A DNA stretch of 64,000 nt from Ctenosaura bakeri (taxonomy: Eukaryota; Chordata; Lepidosauria; Squamata; Iguanidae), in assembly GCA_948474755.1 (NCBI GenBank), contig CAOLHI010000256.1, positions 310,001 to 374,000 of the forward strand, given 5' to 3'. Shown piece after piece: positions 22,236 through 35,083 of the stretch (position 1 is the first letter of the stretch; every line of letters starts with the position of its first letter). The position numbers and the translations under genes are program-made. The notes beneath the pieces were generated by a model, which was not told the origin of the DNA, did no database searches, and saw only the letters and a list, made by a program, of their open reading frames with translations.

Positions 22236-23875
22236 TAGGCTAGCATTGTTATCTATGTGTTGCAGATGAGTGGGGTGAGGGTGGAAAAGGAGAGACAAAC
22301 ATGACTTAACCTATTGAATTTATAGTGGAGACAAGTTTTACATCCAGGGTTCATGATGCATTACCTAGTCTGAAAGTTACCATTGTATCATCTTGCTCCA
22401 TTTTTTTTATGCCATGATGCCTTGAGCTAATTGTTTGCTTTCTTTTTACAAAGCAGCATGTGATGTCCCAAACATGTCTTTTCCTGTATATTTACAGTAC
22501 AAAGTTTTCCAACCAGGCATTCAAAGTGCTTGGAAGCAAGACACCAAGAAGGAACCCAGGCACCCTAATATCAAAAGTTCTGTTCCCTGAACTTTCATAA
22601 AAACCTGCTCAAATTCTCCAGACAAATAGGCAGGGTAGGTTACATGTAACAAGTCTGCTTCCTGTGGAAATGGAAATACAGTAGATGAAGAGGGTAAATA
22701 ATATCAAATAGTTGCCAGATCAGAGAAGAAACTTAGTGAACAATGGATAATCTTAAAAGAATGTTCAGACTCATTTCTCAGTAAGTGAGTCAGTGACAGG
22801 AATGCTGAAACTGGAGATGCATGTGTATGATTTTAAAAAAAAGTTTATTTCTTCCCCCACAGCAGTTTGTGCTCTCTATGAAGCATCTATAGATTAACTG
22901 GGCGTGCCTGAACTGCAAAGGGAAAAGCAGAGAGAGAGGCGGTGCTGGCAGAACCTGTCCTCTTACGTCTTTCAGAATGATAGCGCAGCCAGCCTATCCC
23001 ATTCTCCATCTGGTGGCTTAAGATAACCTCCTCCAGATATTTATGATTGGACAGTCGCAGAACAGGATCTGCCTGTCTAAGCAAGTGGGACTGTGGGAAA
23101 AGAGAGTCGACAGAGAAAGCGACCAAAGAGGAAGACGAAGCCATCAGAAAGGGGTCAGGATAATCTATGGGTAAGGTAAGGTCAAGGTGGTAGGTTGCTG
23201 GGGGGGGGGGAATGGCGCTGTGAGGATGTCACAAGTTATATCAGAATATCTATTCTGTGAACTGTGCTTAGTTGTAGGGAAAAGTCAGGGAACACTTGTG
23301 GGCCAGTGCTGGGGGAAGAATCAGTTTCATATAGGGTGAGTGTGTTGGAAGGCACAGATCTAGGAAAGAAATCAAGAGAAGGGAAAGAATGCTGTCATTG
23401 GAGGGGTGGAGGAGGAGCCCTGCGTAGAAAGAAGGTGCGTATTCATTTAACATGCCTGGGAATGCAGATCTATTATATAAGAGCAGAATGTTTAAGACAG
23501 ACGTTTGAACATGTGGGTGCCACTGTGTGGTGCTGATAAGGATGTTGGAGTGGGGCTGGTCTCCCAAAATTGGGTTCAGTACAATGAATGTGGGGTGCTG
23601 AAGAAAGATATAGCTAGATAGTTGTTGAGCATGTTTTGAACATGTTTTGCATGTTAGTCTCAGTATCAGATGAAGCTTAGGCCAGACCAAGGGCATCAGA
23701 AAAGCAGAATTGGTATAAGTCTTCCCTTTTGCCTCTCGGAGTGATCAGTGCCCTCTCGGGAGATTGGTTTGAGTAGCAACTGCGGATGGAGTTTGGAGCT
23801 GACGAGAAAAGATGTATTTGCCTTGGGATCTGTATTTTCATTTGAAGGGGAAAGCAAATACCAGTTGGTATAAAG

Positions 23876-24065
23876 CCAGTGCGGTGTAGATGTTTGAGAA
23901 ATGGACTACAACCCTGGAGATCAGGGTTGGATTCCCCCTTGGCCATGGAAACCCACTGGGTGATCTTGGGTGTCACACATGCTCTCAGCCCGCAGGAAAG
24001 CCCTGTGATAGGTTTGCCTTAGGGTTGCAATAAGTCAGAAACAAGTTGAATGCACACAACAACAA
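23876..24065 (+). repeat. tRNA-derived SINE
   Basis: GCCAGTGCGGTGTAGATGTT, GGAGATCAGGGTTGGATTCC, GGAAACCCACTGGGTGATCT and a CACACAACAACAATAATA tail. Confidence 0.72.
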
Positions 24066-24242
24066 TAATACAGTTTCTGCAGGCTTCTGCTCATCTATAA
24101 AGCTTTCTTAACTTCAGAAGTTCGAAAATTTATCTTGTTTGACTAAAATTCCCAGAATCCTCCAGCCATAGCTGGGGGGTTTGGGGAACTGTAGTGCCAA
24201 ACAGTTAACTGTCCTTAAGAACTCTTAGCATTATCTTTGATT

Positions 24243-24264
24243 TTCTCTCTCTCTCTCTCTCTCA
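24243..24264. repeat. (CT)n microsatellite
   Basis: Simple CT run. The surrounding 24.1-25.8 kb holds no recognisable gene. Confidence 0.9.
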
Positions 24265-25879
24265 GACTAACCTGTCTCATGAGGAAACATATTTGGGAGT
24301 AGCTATGTTGGCCATGCAGCAATATGGAACAAAATTCAAAGTCCACAAAAGTGGATTGGCCAACCAAAATGCACTAAATATGTCATACTAGCTTTCAAAA
24401 CTCCATTGGCTTCTTCATCAAGCAAAAATCATAGGATTTTTAAACATTTAACTTTTTTTTTGCTTTTCTTCTCCTTTCTGATTTTTTAAACATCTTACCC
24501 TTGTAGGATTGCCGGAAAGAAAAATGCTGCTGCATGTTTACTTGTTAGATATGACAGTAAAAACATTTATTGTCATAAACCATTGAGCAAAACAAGACAC
24601 ACACTGAATACATATTGACAAATCTAAAGTTCACAATCAAAACAGTAAAATAAGTATTACATATATAAAATTTAATAAATATAATTCCCATCCAGAATCA
24701 TCTTCTACATAGGAAATTCTTTTCTGGGTTGAGCTCCTTTTTAAAGTATCCCTTAAAAACAGTATTTGCAAAATCTTAATACCAACCTGTGATGTATATT
24801 TCTGTTTTATTTCTGGGGTAAATTTCTGGACAGTGACTGCAATAATCTTATTGGAGAAGAGAGTGATTTTAAAATCAAATCTAAAACCTTGTGTGTGTGC
24901 GTGTGTGTGTGTAAAAAGAAAGAAGAGGGAATCAATCATGTGGCAACTTACAAGACTAACCAATCTATTTCAACATGAGTTTTGTGGTTTACAGTCAACT
25001 TCTTCTGATGCATTGTGCAGTTTCTTTGATTTGCCTCACCAAGACAGAAAACTCAAATCCCATTTGTAGAATTGTTTGTTCATATTATTACATTTTGCAT
25101 GTGTCACAGGGTGTGTGTATGGTTAACACAAGAGCTGAGGGAGTTGTGCTTAGCCAATGGCCTCTTGCTTCATCAGTCTGTGCACTGCCCATCATTTGCA
25201 GAACCTAGACATGTGACTTGCCTTAATGACAATTCCCAGAATCCCTCAGCCAGCACGGACCCGGCTGGGAAAATGTACTCCCTAAACTACAGCTCTTACA
25301 ATTCCCATTCCATCAGCAAAGCAGAATCATGGCCCTCGTCCAGGAAAGATGTTAGTACTTGTAGTCCTCTTTGGGGCAATGTCAGCCATTTTGTGATCTG
25401 ATTTGATCCTTTGCTGCTGGAATCTGGAAGAAGAGACTGAAGAAGCAAACAGTTCTCTCTTGGTTATCCTCAGGGAGGACATTTTGACCAAGGAAATGAA
25501 AGATGCTCCCCAGAAGTTGTTAAAAAGCTGATACTGACAGCCACTGGCACCTATTAAGAGGAATAAAATTAAATGACAAAATGGGGAGAAGCCAAGATGG
25601 CACATAATGAGTGTGCTCTGTCACCTAGCTGGCCTCATTTAAATGACAAGTTATTTATTTTTCTCCTTCAGCTTCTTGTAAGGCAGAGTTTGTTTTTAAG
25701 AGCACAAGTTGGAAAGTTACCTTTTGGACACTAACTTCCAGAATCTCCAGTTATCATAGCCATTTCCAAACAGTTCTTCAAAACTGATCCATTTGTGGCA
25801 GAGTACCTTGTTTTAGCCTGGCTTGGCTTGGCTGCTGGTCTGTTTTCTGCCTCTCTTTGCTGAACTGATATTATATTGG

Positions 25880-25910
25880 ATCATCTCCCTCCCTCCCTCC
25901 CTCCCTCCCT

Positions 25911-25941
<31 letters not shown>

Positions 25942-25962
25942 ACACACACACGGAGAGAGAGA
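25880..25962. repeat. (CCCT)n(CT)n(CA)n microsatellite
   Basis: A compound pyrimidine run ending in CACACACACA, then GAGAGAGA. Confidence 0.92.
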
Positions 25963-26755
25963 ACCCATATGAAATCAGTTTTCAATGGATGTGGAAGTGA
26001 TATATTTAGATTTATACAATTTAAAACAATCTACAACCAGAAGATCTCTGTTTGGTGGTAAGGAACAAATTGCAGCTATCACTCCACTAAATCATTTAAT
26101 TTATTTACTTTTACTCAGTGGATGGATGAATGGATATCAATTTATAGAAAGATCTTCCTCCTTCCCTTGTTTCCTCACACTTTATTTTTGATCAGAAATC
26201 AACTGGAAGCAGGGACAGGTCCACGATCCCTCTGTAATTGCGCAAGGTGTCTTGTACATTGAGGGTGCAATGTTAGTAATAAGTATAATAATTTGCAGAT
26301 TGTATTTCAAAAGTAAGAAGAAAACCATGACTAAACAATGGTATGTTGAACCTTGGGGTTCCAGGTTCCAGACCCTTGTCTGGCAATCCATAACAGGGAT
26401 AGACAAAATGTGACCCACCAGATGTTGTTGGACTACAACTCCTGTAATCTCAATCAGCATAACTAATAAATGTCTGGAACTTGCAATTCAACAACATTTG
26501 GAGAACAACACTTTGCCCACCCCGACTTACCACCTACCATGTAGAGTTGTAAGAAAAAGAAAGCACACAGGCAGACCCTTATCATTAGATAAAGAGAGGT
26601 GGAGGTCTCTGGTGGCAGATGTCGGTGGGCCAGAACTGTCTATAAGATATTGAAGGATAGAGTTCCAGATGCCATTCAGTAGCCTGTCAACTTTTAACTT
26701 AGTTTGCTGCCGTTAGGTGTTGTGGGAAACGATCCAACTTCCAGTCTTAAAGTAA

Positions 26756-26935
26756 GGCCATTTCCGCACTAGACTGTTATAGCACCATTATTCCACTTGC
26801 AACATCCTTTGGAATCCTGGGGTTTGCAGTTTCAGGAGGGGCCGACTGGCCCCTCCCAAAACTGTAAACCCCAGGATTCCATAGGATGTTGCAAGTGGAA
26901 TAATAGTGCTATAACAGTCTAGTGCGGAAATGGCC
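26756..26935. mobile_element. GGCC palindromic element, copy 9
   Basis: Long palindrome. Both arms share CACTTGCAAC/GTTGCAAGTG where other copies have CTTTCAAC. Flanks TAA/TCA are one mismatch from a 3-bp duplication. Confidence 0.86.
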
Positions 26936-27311
26936 TCAGATGCAATTGCCAGTCTACTTGACTTCTTTACATTGAATGGCTGGATGGAAGAATCTCTCTT
27001 TCATCCCACATGGCCAGATGTTTTGGGACAGACCTCACTAGAGCCAAACCTGGCCATACGCAAATATATCCCTCCAGTGTGTGTGTGCTCTGGCTTTGGT
27101 ACTGAAGTAAGGTGCTAGAGCTGGACAGGTTGGGGGGCTTGAAGTGAATGGGCAGAAGAAAGTGACCTGCTAACTATATCCAGGCAGGCTTGGCTCATAA
27201 CACATCTGCTGAGCCTACATGGCAAATCCAGTGTATGACAGCTTTCCTATTCACAGGCTCTGAGGCTATAACCCACATTCTCTTCTGTACCCGAAGAGAA
27301 TTCTGAGACCT

Positions 27312-27775
27312 AAAATGCAGTCAACCCTCCGCATTTGCAGGTTTTGCTTTCACAGATTTGATTATTTGCAGGCTTCTCCAACCCCTTCCCCACCCACCTC
27401 AGGTGCTTCTTTTCTGAGGAAAACTTCCCTCTCATTGATTTCAATCAGATTGCACAGCCCTTTAAAAACCTGCTTCTGGTCTTCCTCCATCCTCTGCCTG
27501 GCCAGCTAAGGACAGCTCATAGCCCAATCTCTCAGCACCCCAAATCCTTTCCCTATGCCTTCCCCATACCCAAGGAAGGAGATGAGTGAGAGAGAGGAAG
27601 TATAAGGGCATTATGCCAACTTCTTCCCTTCTCCTTTCCGTGATCCTGGGTGTCCATTCTCCCCACCATGTTTTGGTCCCCTTTCCACAGAAGCACATAC
27701 ATTTTGATGTTTGTGATTTTTCCACTTTTGCTGTGCCTCTAACCCTAGCAAAAGGGGAGGGCCAACTGTAACACA
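27312..27775. mobile_element. pogo/Tigger-type element
   Basis: Left end TGCAGTCAACCCTCCGCATT, right end GGGGAGGGCCAACTGTA. These are degenerate terminal repeats of the same type as 34350-35083. No transposase frame. Confidence 0.6.
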
Positions 27776-28992
27776 TTCATTAAACAAGTTAGTTCACTAA
27801 ACAAGGTCCCACAGTGAAACCTTGTAGATGTTCAGTCACCAGTGTGCATCTTGGAACATCTACTACTGCCTCTTAACTGCAAAGAGGCTGATAGAAGACA
27901 ATTTGGTATGTTGGACAGAGGTCAACATTCCCTCCCCACAGCTTATTACTTTTCCCTAGTAAACTGCCCTCCCTCAAGAGGTTTAGATAAAATTTTACCA
28001 GGCCAGGCCCAAGATATTTTTCTACTGGGAACGAGGTAGCAAATAGTGACCAACACTAAGTTAAGGTTAAGGTGCAGAGTACCCCAAACCAACCAAGTAA
28101 TTGTGGTACCTGCAAAAGAAAATCCCACGTGCCTCCCTGGCCTCTGAAGCATTACAAGTGCAATAACTTAACAATTTTCTGCTCTTTAATGACACTGAAA
28201 AGCTTGCTGGTGGAGGCAGACACCTTATTTTGCCTAATAGTATCCTAGCCTTGTAACTGAAGTTTAATTTTAAACTTTCCTCTCTTTTTTATGCCACACA
28301 AACAGCACATAAAAATGTCCCATCCCAGAATTAAACTGTGTTGTTCACCTCACTTGCAAGAATGCTCCTAGGTTTCCAGGAGATTCCGTTGGAATAATCA
28401 GTCCTATAAGTCAGGCACACGGCATCCTGCACTGTTGTTTTTGTTTGTTTCTTTTTGTGACAGATGTTTCTCCAAACAGTCCATGAAAATCCTTCTGAGA
28501 AGGAGGAAATCCTATTATTTTCCATGACAGTCCATTTCTGTTAGTGAATTGCAGTCACAGTTAGGAACATAATCTTTGATGTTTAATTAAATCCCACATT
28601 TTCTGAATACTAAAATCTTTTTTGCTTCTCTTTGCTTTCTTTGTCCAGGAACACATCAGGAAGCATAACGTCTTTAGGCAAGAACATTGATGGATCCTTT
28701 TACTTCCTCTGTTGTTGTGAGAGCATTTCTAGAGCTTGGAAATAATTCATTACAAATGAATTCATTAGCCCTAATACATTAAACTTTTCTGCAACAGTTT
28801 AATATTAACAGAAAGTGATACCACAGATCTTCCCAAGCAATTTGGATTTTGCATTTGCCTTCAAATTGATCCTTATTGTGTCAGCCCAGATCATCTAGAA
28901 CACAGAGATAGTGACTGGGTGCAGTCTAATGGCTTCTTAAGAAAGAGACTGTATAAACTGTGGAATCCAAAGTTTGGAAGGATTTTAAGAGA

Positions 28993-29856
28993 ATGTCCAT
29001 TGAGGCAGAGACAAGATCACTACTGGCCAGATGGATCGAGATGGAGCCCACTCTTGAGGAGACAGACAATTCTATTGGATTGTCTGAGCTGCCTAATTTG
29101 GTGCAATGTGGGACCATTGAGGACCTCCTCCGTGACATAGCGCCCCAGCAGGCACCTCCTGGGCCCCCTCAGTGCTGGGAGGATGCTTGGAAGCAAGTAC
29201 TAGAAGCATTGGACACCCAATCTTTGCCACACATTTTGAGCACTGAAAATCCAGAAAATGAAGAAGTTGACAGTCCTCAGAATAGCTTAGAAAGAGGAGG
29301 TGCATTGGAGGAACTTGACTTGGACTCCAGTTCCCCTCTTGAGGCCTTATCAACATTTTCCCTGGAAAATATATGGATGCTTCAGACTCGATTGGGAGAT
29401 GATATTGAATCCTGCCTAGAGGCCTTTGAACAGGCAGCCACTGCCCACCACTGGCCCAGGGAAGAATGGGTAGCCCGGCTGAAACCTCATCTGAGCCCCA
29501 AAGCTCTCCTGGCCTGTAGGGACTTGGGGCTTAATGTGGCTAGTGACTATGGTGTGGTGAAAGCGAGCATCCTGCGTCACTATGGCATCACTGCAGAGCT
29601 TCAACGGCAGTGTTTCAGGCAGTACCATTATCTAGAATCCAAAGGGCCCAGAGAAGCATGCCGGAAACTCCAGACGCTTGCATGGCGCTGGCTGAAGCCG
29701 GAGGAGCACACCAAAGAGCAGATCCTGGAGCAATTAATCCTGGAGCAGTTTCTGACCATTCTACCCCAAGAAATGCAAAGATGGGTCAGGCAATGTGGTC
29801 CAAAAACATGCGCCCAGGCAGTGGATCTTGCTGAAGCTTTCCAGCTGGGAACTGAG
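28993..29856 (+). CDS. SCAN-domain exon of a SCAN-KRAB-C2H2 transcription factor
   Basis: This 288-codon exon starts at ATG 28993 (MSIEAETRSLLARWIEMEP); the frame is open further 5' but without an ATG. An acidic N-terminal part of about 140 residues is followed by a SCAN domain (roughly residues 165-280), recognised by YLESKGPREACRKLQTL, WRWLKPEEHTKEQILEQLI and EQFLTILPQEMQRWV. SCAN mediates dimerisation of vertebrate zinc-finger proteins. The donor is GAG|GTAGGA at 29856, phase 0, compatible with the KRAB exon at 32108. The upstream non-coding exon(s) were not identified. A second SCAN gene lies on the same strand at 50.2 kb. The two differ extensively outside the core, so they are not a recent duplication. 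Confidence 0.88.
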
Positions 29857-30400
29857 GTAGGAGAAGTGGAAGGTGTTTGTGGAAGAGGATACTCCAAACA
29901 TAGAAAATGTTTCCTTTTTTTCTGATTAGTTTACTGACCTCAGAGTTTATCCCATGCCAGCTACACATTACTGGTATATAAACCTGTGCTGATGGCAGGG
30001 GCCATCTGGTCCTAGAATATCCTTAATTTCTGCCTTTCCATATTGTCTGGCTATTTTTAAGAAAAATAATACATTCACAACATACATTGAATACTCTTGT
30101 GGACTGTTACTTAACTCATTCTTAATATTTTCCTTGGATAATGTGCTTCTTCATTCATTTTGCCAATGACATGAGGGAGGGTTAAATGAAGTCTTGTGTT
30201 TTACTACATTTTAGGGTTCTATCATTTGTCTGTTTCGTTTGGCCAGTTTTTCAGAATTGTCCTCTAGTTCTTTCATTTCTGCTTCATTTTCATTTTCATT
30301 TTTGGTCATTTTTTTTCTTCTGAAGCTTATGTTCTCTTTGTCTCATTTCCACATTGGTTTTCTAATTTCTTTTTCAGAGTCCAGCCAAAAATGTGTATAT

Positions 30401-30707
30401 AACAGTAGGCCCCTCATAACTACATGACCAGTATCCAGGTTTTCACTTAGCCACAATCTGCTCCAGGCCATGGCTGTTGCCACCACATAAGATCCTTGCT
30501 CTGCACAGCCAGTTGAGAGGGGTACATAGTGAGGTCCACCTGGGCATTCCACACCTTTGTCAGCCAAGGAAGAGACAGGTGCTCCTCCCTTGGGGAAAAG
30601 AGGCACATGAAGCCAAGCATGGCTCTCCCCTCATTATCCATGTTTTTTACCATGTGTGTTAAGTCTGGAAACATATCCTTCACAGATATGGGGCAACCTG
30701 CTGTATT
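30401..30707. mobile_element. pogo/Tigger-type element in the SCAN-KRAB gene intron
   Basis: Left ACAGTAGGCCCCTCATAACT, right ATATGGGGCAACCTGCTGTA, with TA-like flanks. Open frames inside are short and unmatched. Confidence 0.5.
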
Positions 30708-31111
30708 TTCATGCATGTCCCCCTAATGTAGACATTTTTGTACCTATTTTTTTTAGAGAATTGTATATTACAATTGTAAAAGTGCAAATATTGAAGCAAA
30801 TCTGTTTCATTATTGGTACAGGAAATGTAAATGATGCTTGTTTGCACTAAAATGCAAACCAAACATATTTCTCTTGCAATCCTTCACACTTTAGGAACAT
30901 GAGGCTAAATCCCATTGCTAGTCTATACTATAGTAGATCTACTGAATCAGTTGCTAAATTGCAAGTCAACACTTACTTAAGCCCCATCGATTTAGTTGTT
31001 CTGTCTTAGCTGGGACTAGCATTTGGAGTTAGTCTGTAGGACACTACCCTATATGAAATGTCATTATTTGTCTATCTAGCTCTGTATTGCATAATCTGAT
31101 AGATACCAGGG

Positions 31112-31321
31112 CCCATTCACACTACACAATTACAGCATTATAATTCCACTTTAACAGCCATAGTCCCATCCTTGGATTTGTAGCCTGGTAAGGCACTGGG
31201 CTGCTCTGGCTGAGCATTCTAAATCTCCCTCCCTAAACTGCAAATCCCAAAATCAATAGGACAGAGCCAGGGCAGATAAAATGAAATAATGGTACTATAA
31301 TTGCATAGTGTGAATGGGCCA
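31112..31321. mobile_element. Older GGCCC-type relative, nearly complete
   Basis: Ends GGCCCATTCACAC and GTGTGAATGGGCC. Internal AATTCCACTTTAACAGCCAT. Asymmetric centre with CTGCTCTGGCTGAGCATTCT. Confidence 0.7.
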
Positions 31322-31975
31322 CAGGCAGTCCTGTCATTGTGTTGGAAACACTAGGAACTGAAACAGTCTGGTATCTTCCACTGCATTATGGTGTCCCCAC
31401 TGAATAGTCCAACATATATTCAATGTCGTATCGGAAATGTCATGGTTCTTATGTGTGGGATCTAAGTTGTGGGTCATAACACTTGTCCATTCTCCTGGCT
31501 TGTAAACTATCATTTGAGTGCATGTATATGCAGCGATTTACCCATATGTAGGATCATCACACAGTATGGCTGGGGTGGGCAACTTGTGACCCAGCCCAAG
31601 ACAACATACTATTTAGGATGAGTGGGAACTGCATACAATAAAATATGGAGGGCTGAGTATTTTTCATATTTGCCATACAGCCTCCCAGTGAGGACTCAGC
31701 TCTTTCTTACACAGTTTATTTTTAGTTTAACGCTGTTAGAATGAGAGAAATGTAAAATTGTTCGGATTTACTGGCAAAAGGAGGAACAGGGGCTTTGCCA
31801 TGTCTCCTGAATAGAAAGTCTGCTTAGGTTTCATAGGCAAGGTTGAGAAAAGTTTTTTTTTTGGACTACAGCTCCCAGACTCTTTTAGCCAACATGGCCA
31901 GTTGTAATCCGAAAAAGGAATTTTTCCAGATCTTGGCTGTAAGTGAGCTGATTGGAGCTACTGAATAATTCCTAG

Positions 31976-32254
<279 letters not shown>

Positions 32255-32639
32255 TAGACCTCATTCTTGTTTCCATGGCAGCACTGGATATCGCTGACTT
32301 TTTCCTGGTCCCCTCACAAACCTAAGTTACATACATTGTGGTCAGAAAAGGATTTGCTTCCTCCATGTTAGACAATCTAAACTTTAAAAGAAGTATCTGA
32401 AGTTGATTTTGGTTATTCATTGCCCTACTGATGATAGAGCAGCTGAACACTGCTAAAAAGTGGGACTCTGGAGGCCTGGAGTTGTGCATAGGGGAGGTAT
32501 TGTATGTTCCCGCAGCATGGGGCATAGATCCGTGCCCAAACCCACAGGCCATCCCCTCCAGCCCACACTCCAAATCTTCAGAGCCCCACTGGTTAACCTA
32601 ACATAATAACTATACATTCTATAAACTCCTCATTATGGT

Positions 32640-33215
32640 ACCCCTGGCTACAGCTTGATTGCTCGCTGGATCTCACTGTAGGGAGCATACAACTCCCTTG
32701 TTGTAACAGCTCCACTGGCTGCCACTTCCAGACGCAATTCAAAGTGGTGGTTATGACCTGTAAGGCCCTATCTGGCTCAGGTCCAGGTTATTTGAGGGAC
32801 TGTAATTATTTGAGGGACTGTAATTATCCTCACAAACCAGTCCATGCTTTGAGATCTGCTGGGGCACCCCTTCTGTCTGTCACAGGTACATCTGGTGAAG
32901 GCCTTCTCAGTGGTTGCCCCCAGACTCTGGAACTCCCTTCCCAGAAAAGTTAGACTGGCACTCTCTCATTTGCAGACAAGTAAACACTTTTATGTTTAGA
33001 AACGTATTTAATGATTGACTATATATAAGGTCCATCCCATCAAAGTAATATGCTAGATCTTGCCAATTGTGGTGGTATGTGCGTGCATGTTTAAAAATAT
33101 ACTTTTTTAATCTGGATTTTTTTTACTGTTTAATCTTCTTTTAACTTTTGTATCTTGTAGATTTTTAACAATTTGTTTTAATAACAACAACAACAACAAC
33201 AACAATAATAATATA
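32640..33215 (+). mobile_element. L2-like LINE 3' end plus AAC/AAT microsatellite
   Basis: The plus frame gives KALSGSGPGYLRD, then VHALRSAGAPLLSV and GEGLLSGCPQTLELPSQ, an eroded L2-type ORF2 tail. A 17-bp unit (TTTGAGGGACTGTAATTA) is tandemly doubled at 32790-32828. The tail is (AAC)n(AAT)n at 33181-33212. Confidence 0.65.
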
Positions 33216-33235
33216 GTACACCTTGGGTCCAGCTA

Positions 33236-33722
33236 CTCTTGTTGAGCCTTTTAGGGCTCTAATATCTTCAGGAGAGGCACTGCTTTCTGTCTATCTACCT
33301 TCTCATGCTTTTTGTGGGGGTGGGCAAGGGAGACAACCTTCTTGGAGGCTGCTCCCAGATTTTGGAATTCCTTCCTAAGGAAGTTCTGATCTTTTTCTTT
33401 GCTGTGCTTTCACCAGCAAGTGAAACTTTCCTATTCCATTAGACTTTTAGAAATGGGCTATGATGGGTTTTAATGATGAGCTACTGTGTCCGATTTTTTA
33501 AATATTTGATCTCTTCATGAATTTTAAATGGTTTTAACTCTATAGATGTTTAATTGTTTTTTAAATAACACACGCATATATTTGTTACTTTTTTTTTTAT
33601 GTTTTAATCTCTTCTAGTGTTAATAGTTTGTAAGCTGCCTTAAGACCCATTATTGAGGAAAGGGTGCTATATATAATAATAATAGCACAATTACTACTAC
33701 TACTACTACTAATAATAATAAT
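33236..33722 (+). mobile_element. Second eroded L2-like 3' end with TAC/TAA microsatellite
   Basis: GGAGGCTGCTCCCAGATTTT and GGAATTCCTTCC resemble the WNSLP block of the same LINE tail; GTAAGCTGCCTTAAGACCCA precedes the microsatellite. Confidence 0.5.
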
Positions 33723-34175
33723 ATCCCCTTTTGATCTACTGTCCTCTGCACCATGCATTCTTATCTTGGAGTGAACAGTGTGGGGTATGTGGAGTTTAAT
33801 CCTTAGCACCCCTCCCCAATGCACTGATATGGATCAATCTTTTCCCCCATACCTGCTATTTACTTATTTAAAATTGCCAAGTGCATTAGTGATATCACAT
33901 CTGGTTTAGTCCTGAATTGTAGAGGATTTTTTCCCCTGAAGAACTGTGAGTGAACTAAAAAAAAAAAAAAATCAGTGAAGATTTTTTAGCCCCCTTATTG
34001 AATTGCTTTTCTCAGTGTCCCTTAATCACTGGACATGGCAGATGAGACAATGTCTAAAGCTTGCTCAGATATGTCAGGTAAATATGCCAAGGGCAACAGT
34101 CTTTCTTTACTTTGCATTTGACAGTTTCCTAATTGTATTGTGACAGATATTTCTTTCTCCTTTCACTTTTGACAG

Positions 34176-34282
34176 GATGTCCTCAGGAGAAACAAGAGTT
34201 AATTGCTCAGATAAAGGAAGGGGAAGAACCAGATTTTACAGTGATGCCATACAAGAAGATGTCCCAGAGAGTCAACTCACAG
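34176..34282 (+). CDS. KRAB-B-like exon of the SCAN-KRAB-C2H2 gene
   Basis: Between a strong acceptor (CTTTTGACAG) and donor (CACAG|GTGAGG), 107 nt encode GCPQEKQELIAQIKEGEEPDF, like the KRAB-B pattern of xPKPxLIxxLExGEEPW, though the final Trp is Phe here. It enters in phase 1 and leaves in phase 0. That phase fits an internal acceptor at 36883/36884 (CCTTCTAAG|GAACAG) rather than the one at 36857/36858. Two spliced forms are therefore possible: A box alone, or A plus B with a slightly shorter last exon. RNA evidence would decide. Confidence 0.72.
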
Positions 34283-34349
34283 GTGAGGGAAGGGTATTAA
34301 GCTAGGAATAGTTTGTCAGCAGGCCTCACAGTAGTCATGCAATCATTTA

Positions 34350-35083
34350 TACTATTCTCCCTCCACATTCGCAGGGTTTCACTTTCGCAAATTTGATTAT
34401 TCGCAGGGTGCCCGCTTGCCCCCCATTCTCCCCCTCCCACCCCATTCCCACCCGCTTGCTCTCCCTCCCACCCTCCCATCCTGCCTCTCTCTCTCCTACA
34501 CTGAGGGTGCACCCTGTGTGGGCAGCAGGAAGGTCCAGGGAGGGCGATTGCCAGTTCCCTGTGTTCCTCCCACTGCCGCAGGTGCGGGCAAACCCTGCGC
34601 AGGCAACAGGGAGGTTCAGGAAAGGCAATTGCCAGTTCCCTGCACGCCTCCCAATGCCCCCACCGTGGGTGTGCCAGTACAGGCAGCAGAAAGGTCCAGG
34701 GAGGGCAATTGCCAGTTCCTTGCGCTCTTCCCGTTGCCGCCCGGGTGCAGGCATGCCCCACACAGCAGCAGGAAGGTGCAGGGAGGGCGATCACCAGTTC
34801 CCAGCACTCCTCCTGCTCTCCGCCGTGGCTGCAGGCGCACTTCATGCAGGGGGCATGAAGGTGCAAGGAAGGCAATTGTCTGTTCCCTGCACTTCTCCTG
34901 CTGCCGGTGTGGGCACACCTAGTGCAGGCAGCAGGAGGGTGCAGGGAAGGCGATCACCCTTTCCCTGCCTGGGTGGTTGCACTGCTGGGCAGAAGCTTAT
35001 AGGGAGGGCACCCTATTCTTGATTATTTGACATTCACAAGGGATCTGTGTCCCTATCCCTCACGAATGTGGAGGGCCTACTGT
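34350..35083. mobile_element. pogo/Tigger-type element carrying a minisatellite
   Basis: The left end TACTATTCTCCCTCCACATT, with TTTCGCAAATTTGATTATTC, mirrors the right end GAATGTGGAGGGCCTACTGTA, giving about 60-bp degenerate terminal repeats. Most of the interior is a GC-rich tandem array (34521-34990). Confidence 0.7.
34521..34990. repeat. About 80-bp minisatellite, six units
   Basis: Units start near 34521, 34602, 34682, 34764, 34848 and 34927 with GGCAGCAGGAAGGTCCAGGG and GGCAATTGCCAGTTCCCTGC variants. Long overlapping open frames on both strands here come from the repeat and are not genes. Confidence 0.85.

Noticed and set aside
22887..23144. 85-aa minus frame starting MASSSSLVAFSVDS with an internal GTAAGA donor
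   Set aside because: Could be a first exon of the decayed zinc-finger gene, but the phase does not match its acceptor and the peptide is unfamiliar. A plus-strand donor (ATGG|GTAAGG) at about 23170 makes a 5' UTR exon of the SCAN-KRAB gene equally possible.
34297..35022. Overlapping long frames (up to 209 aa) on both strands
   Set aside because: They result from the GC-rich 80-bp minisatellite, whose unit length keeps several frames open.
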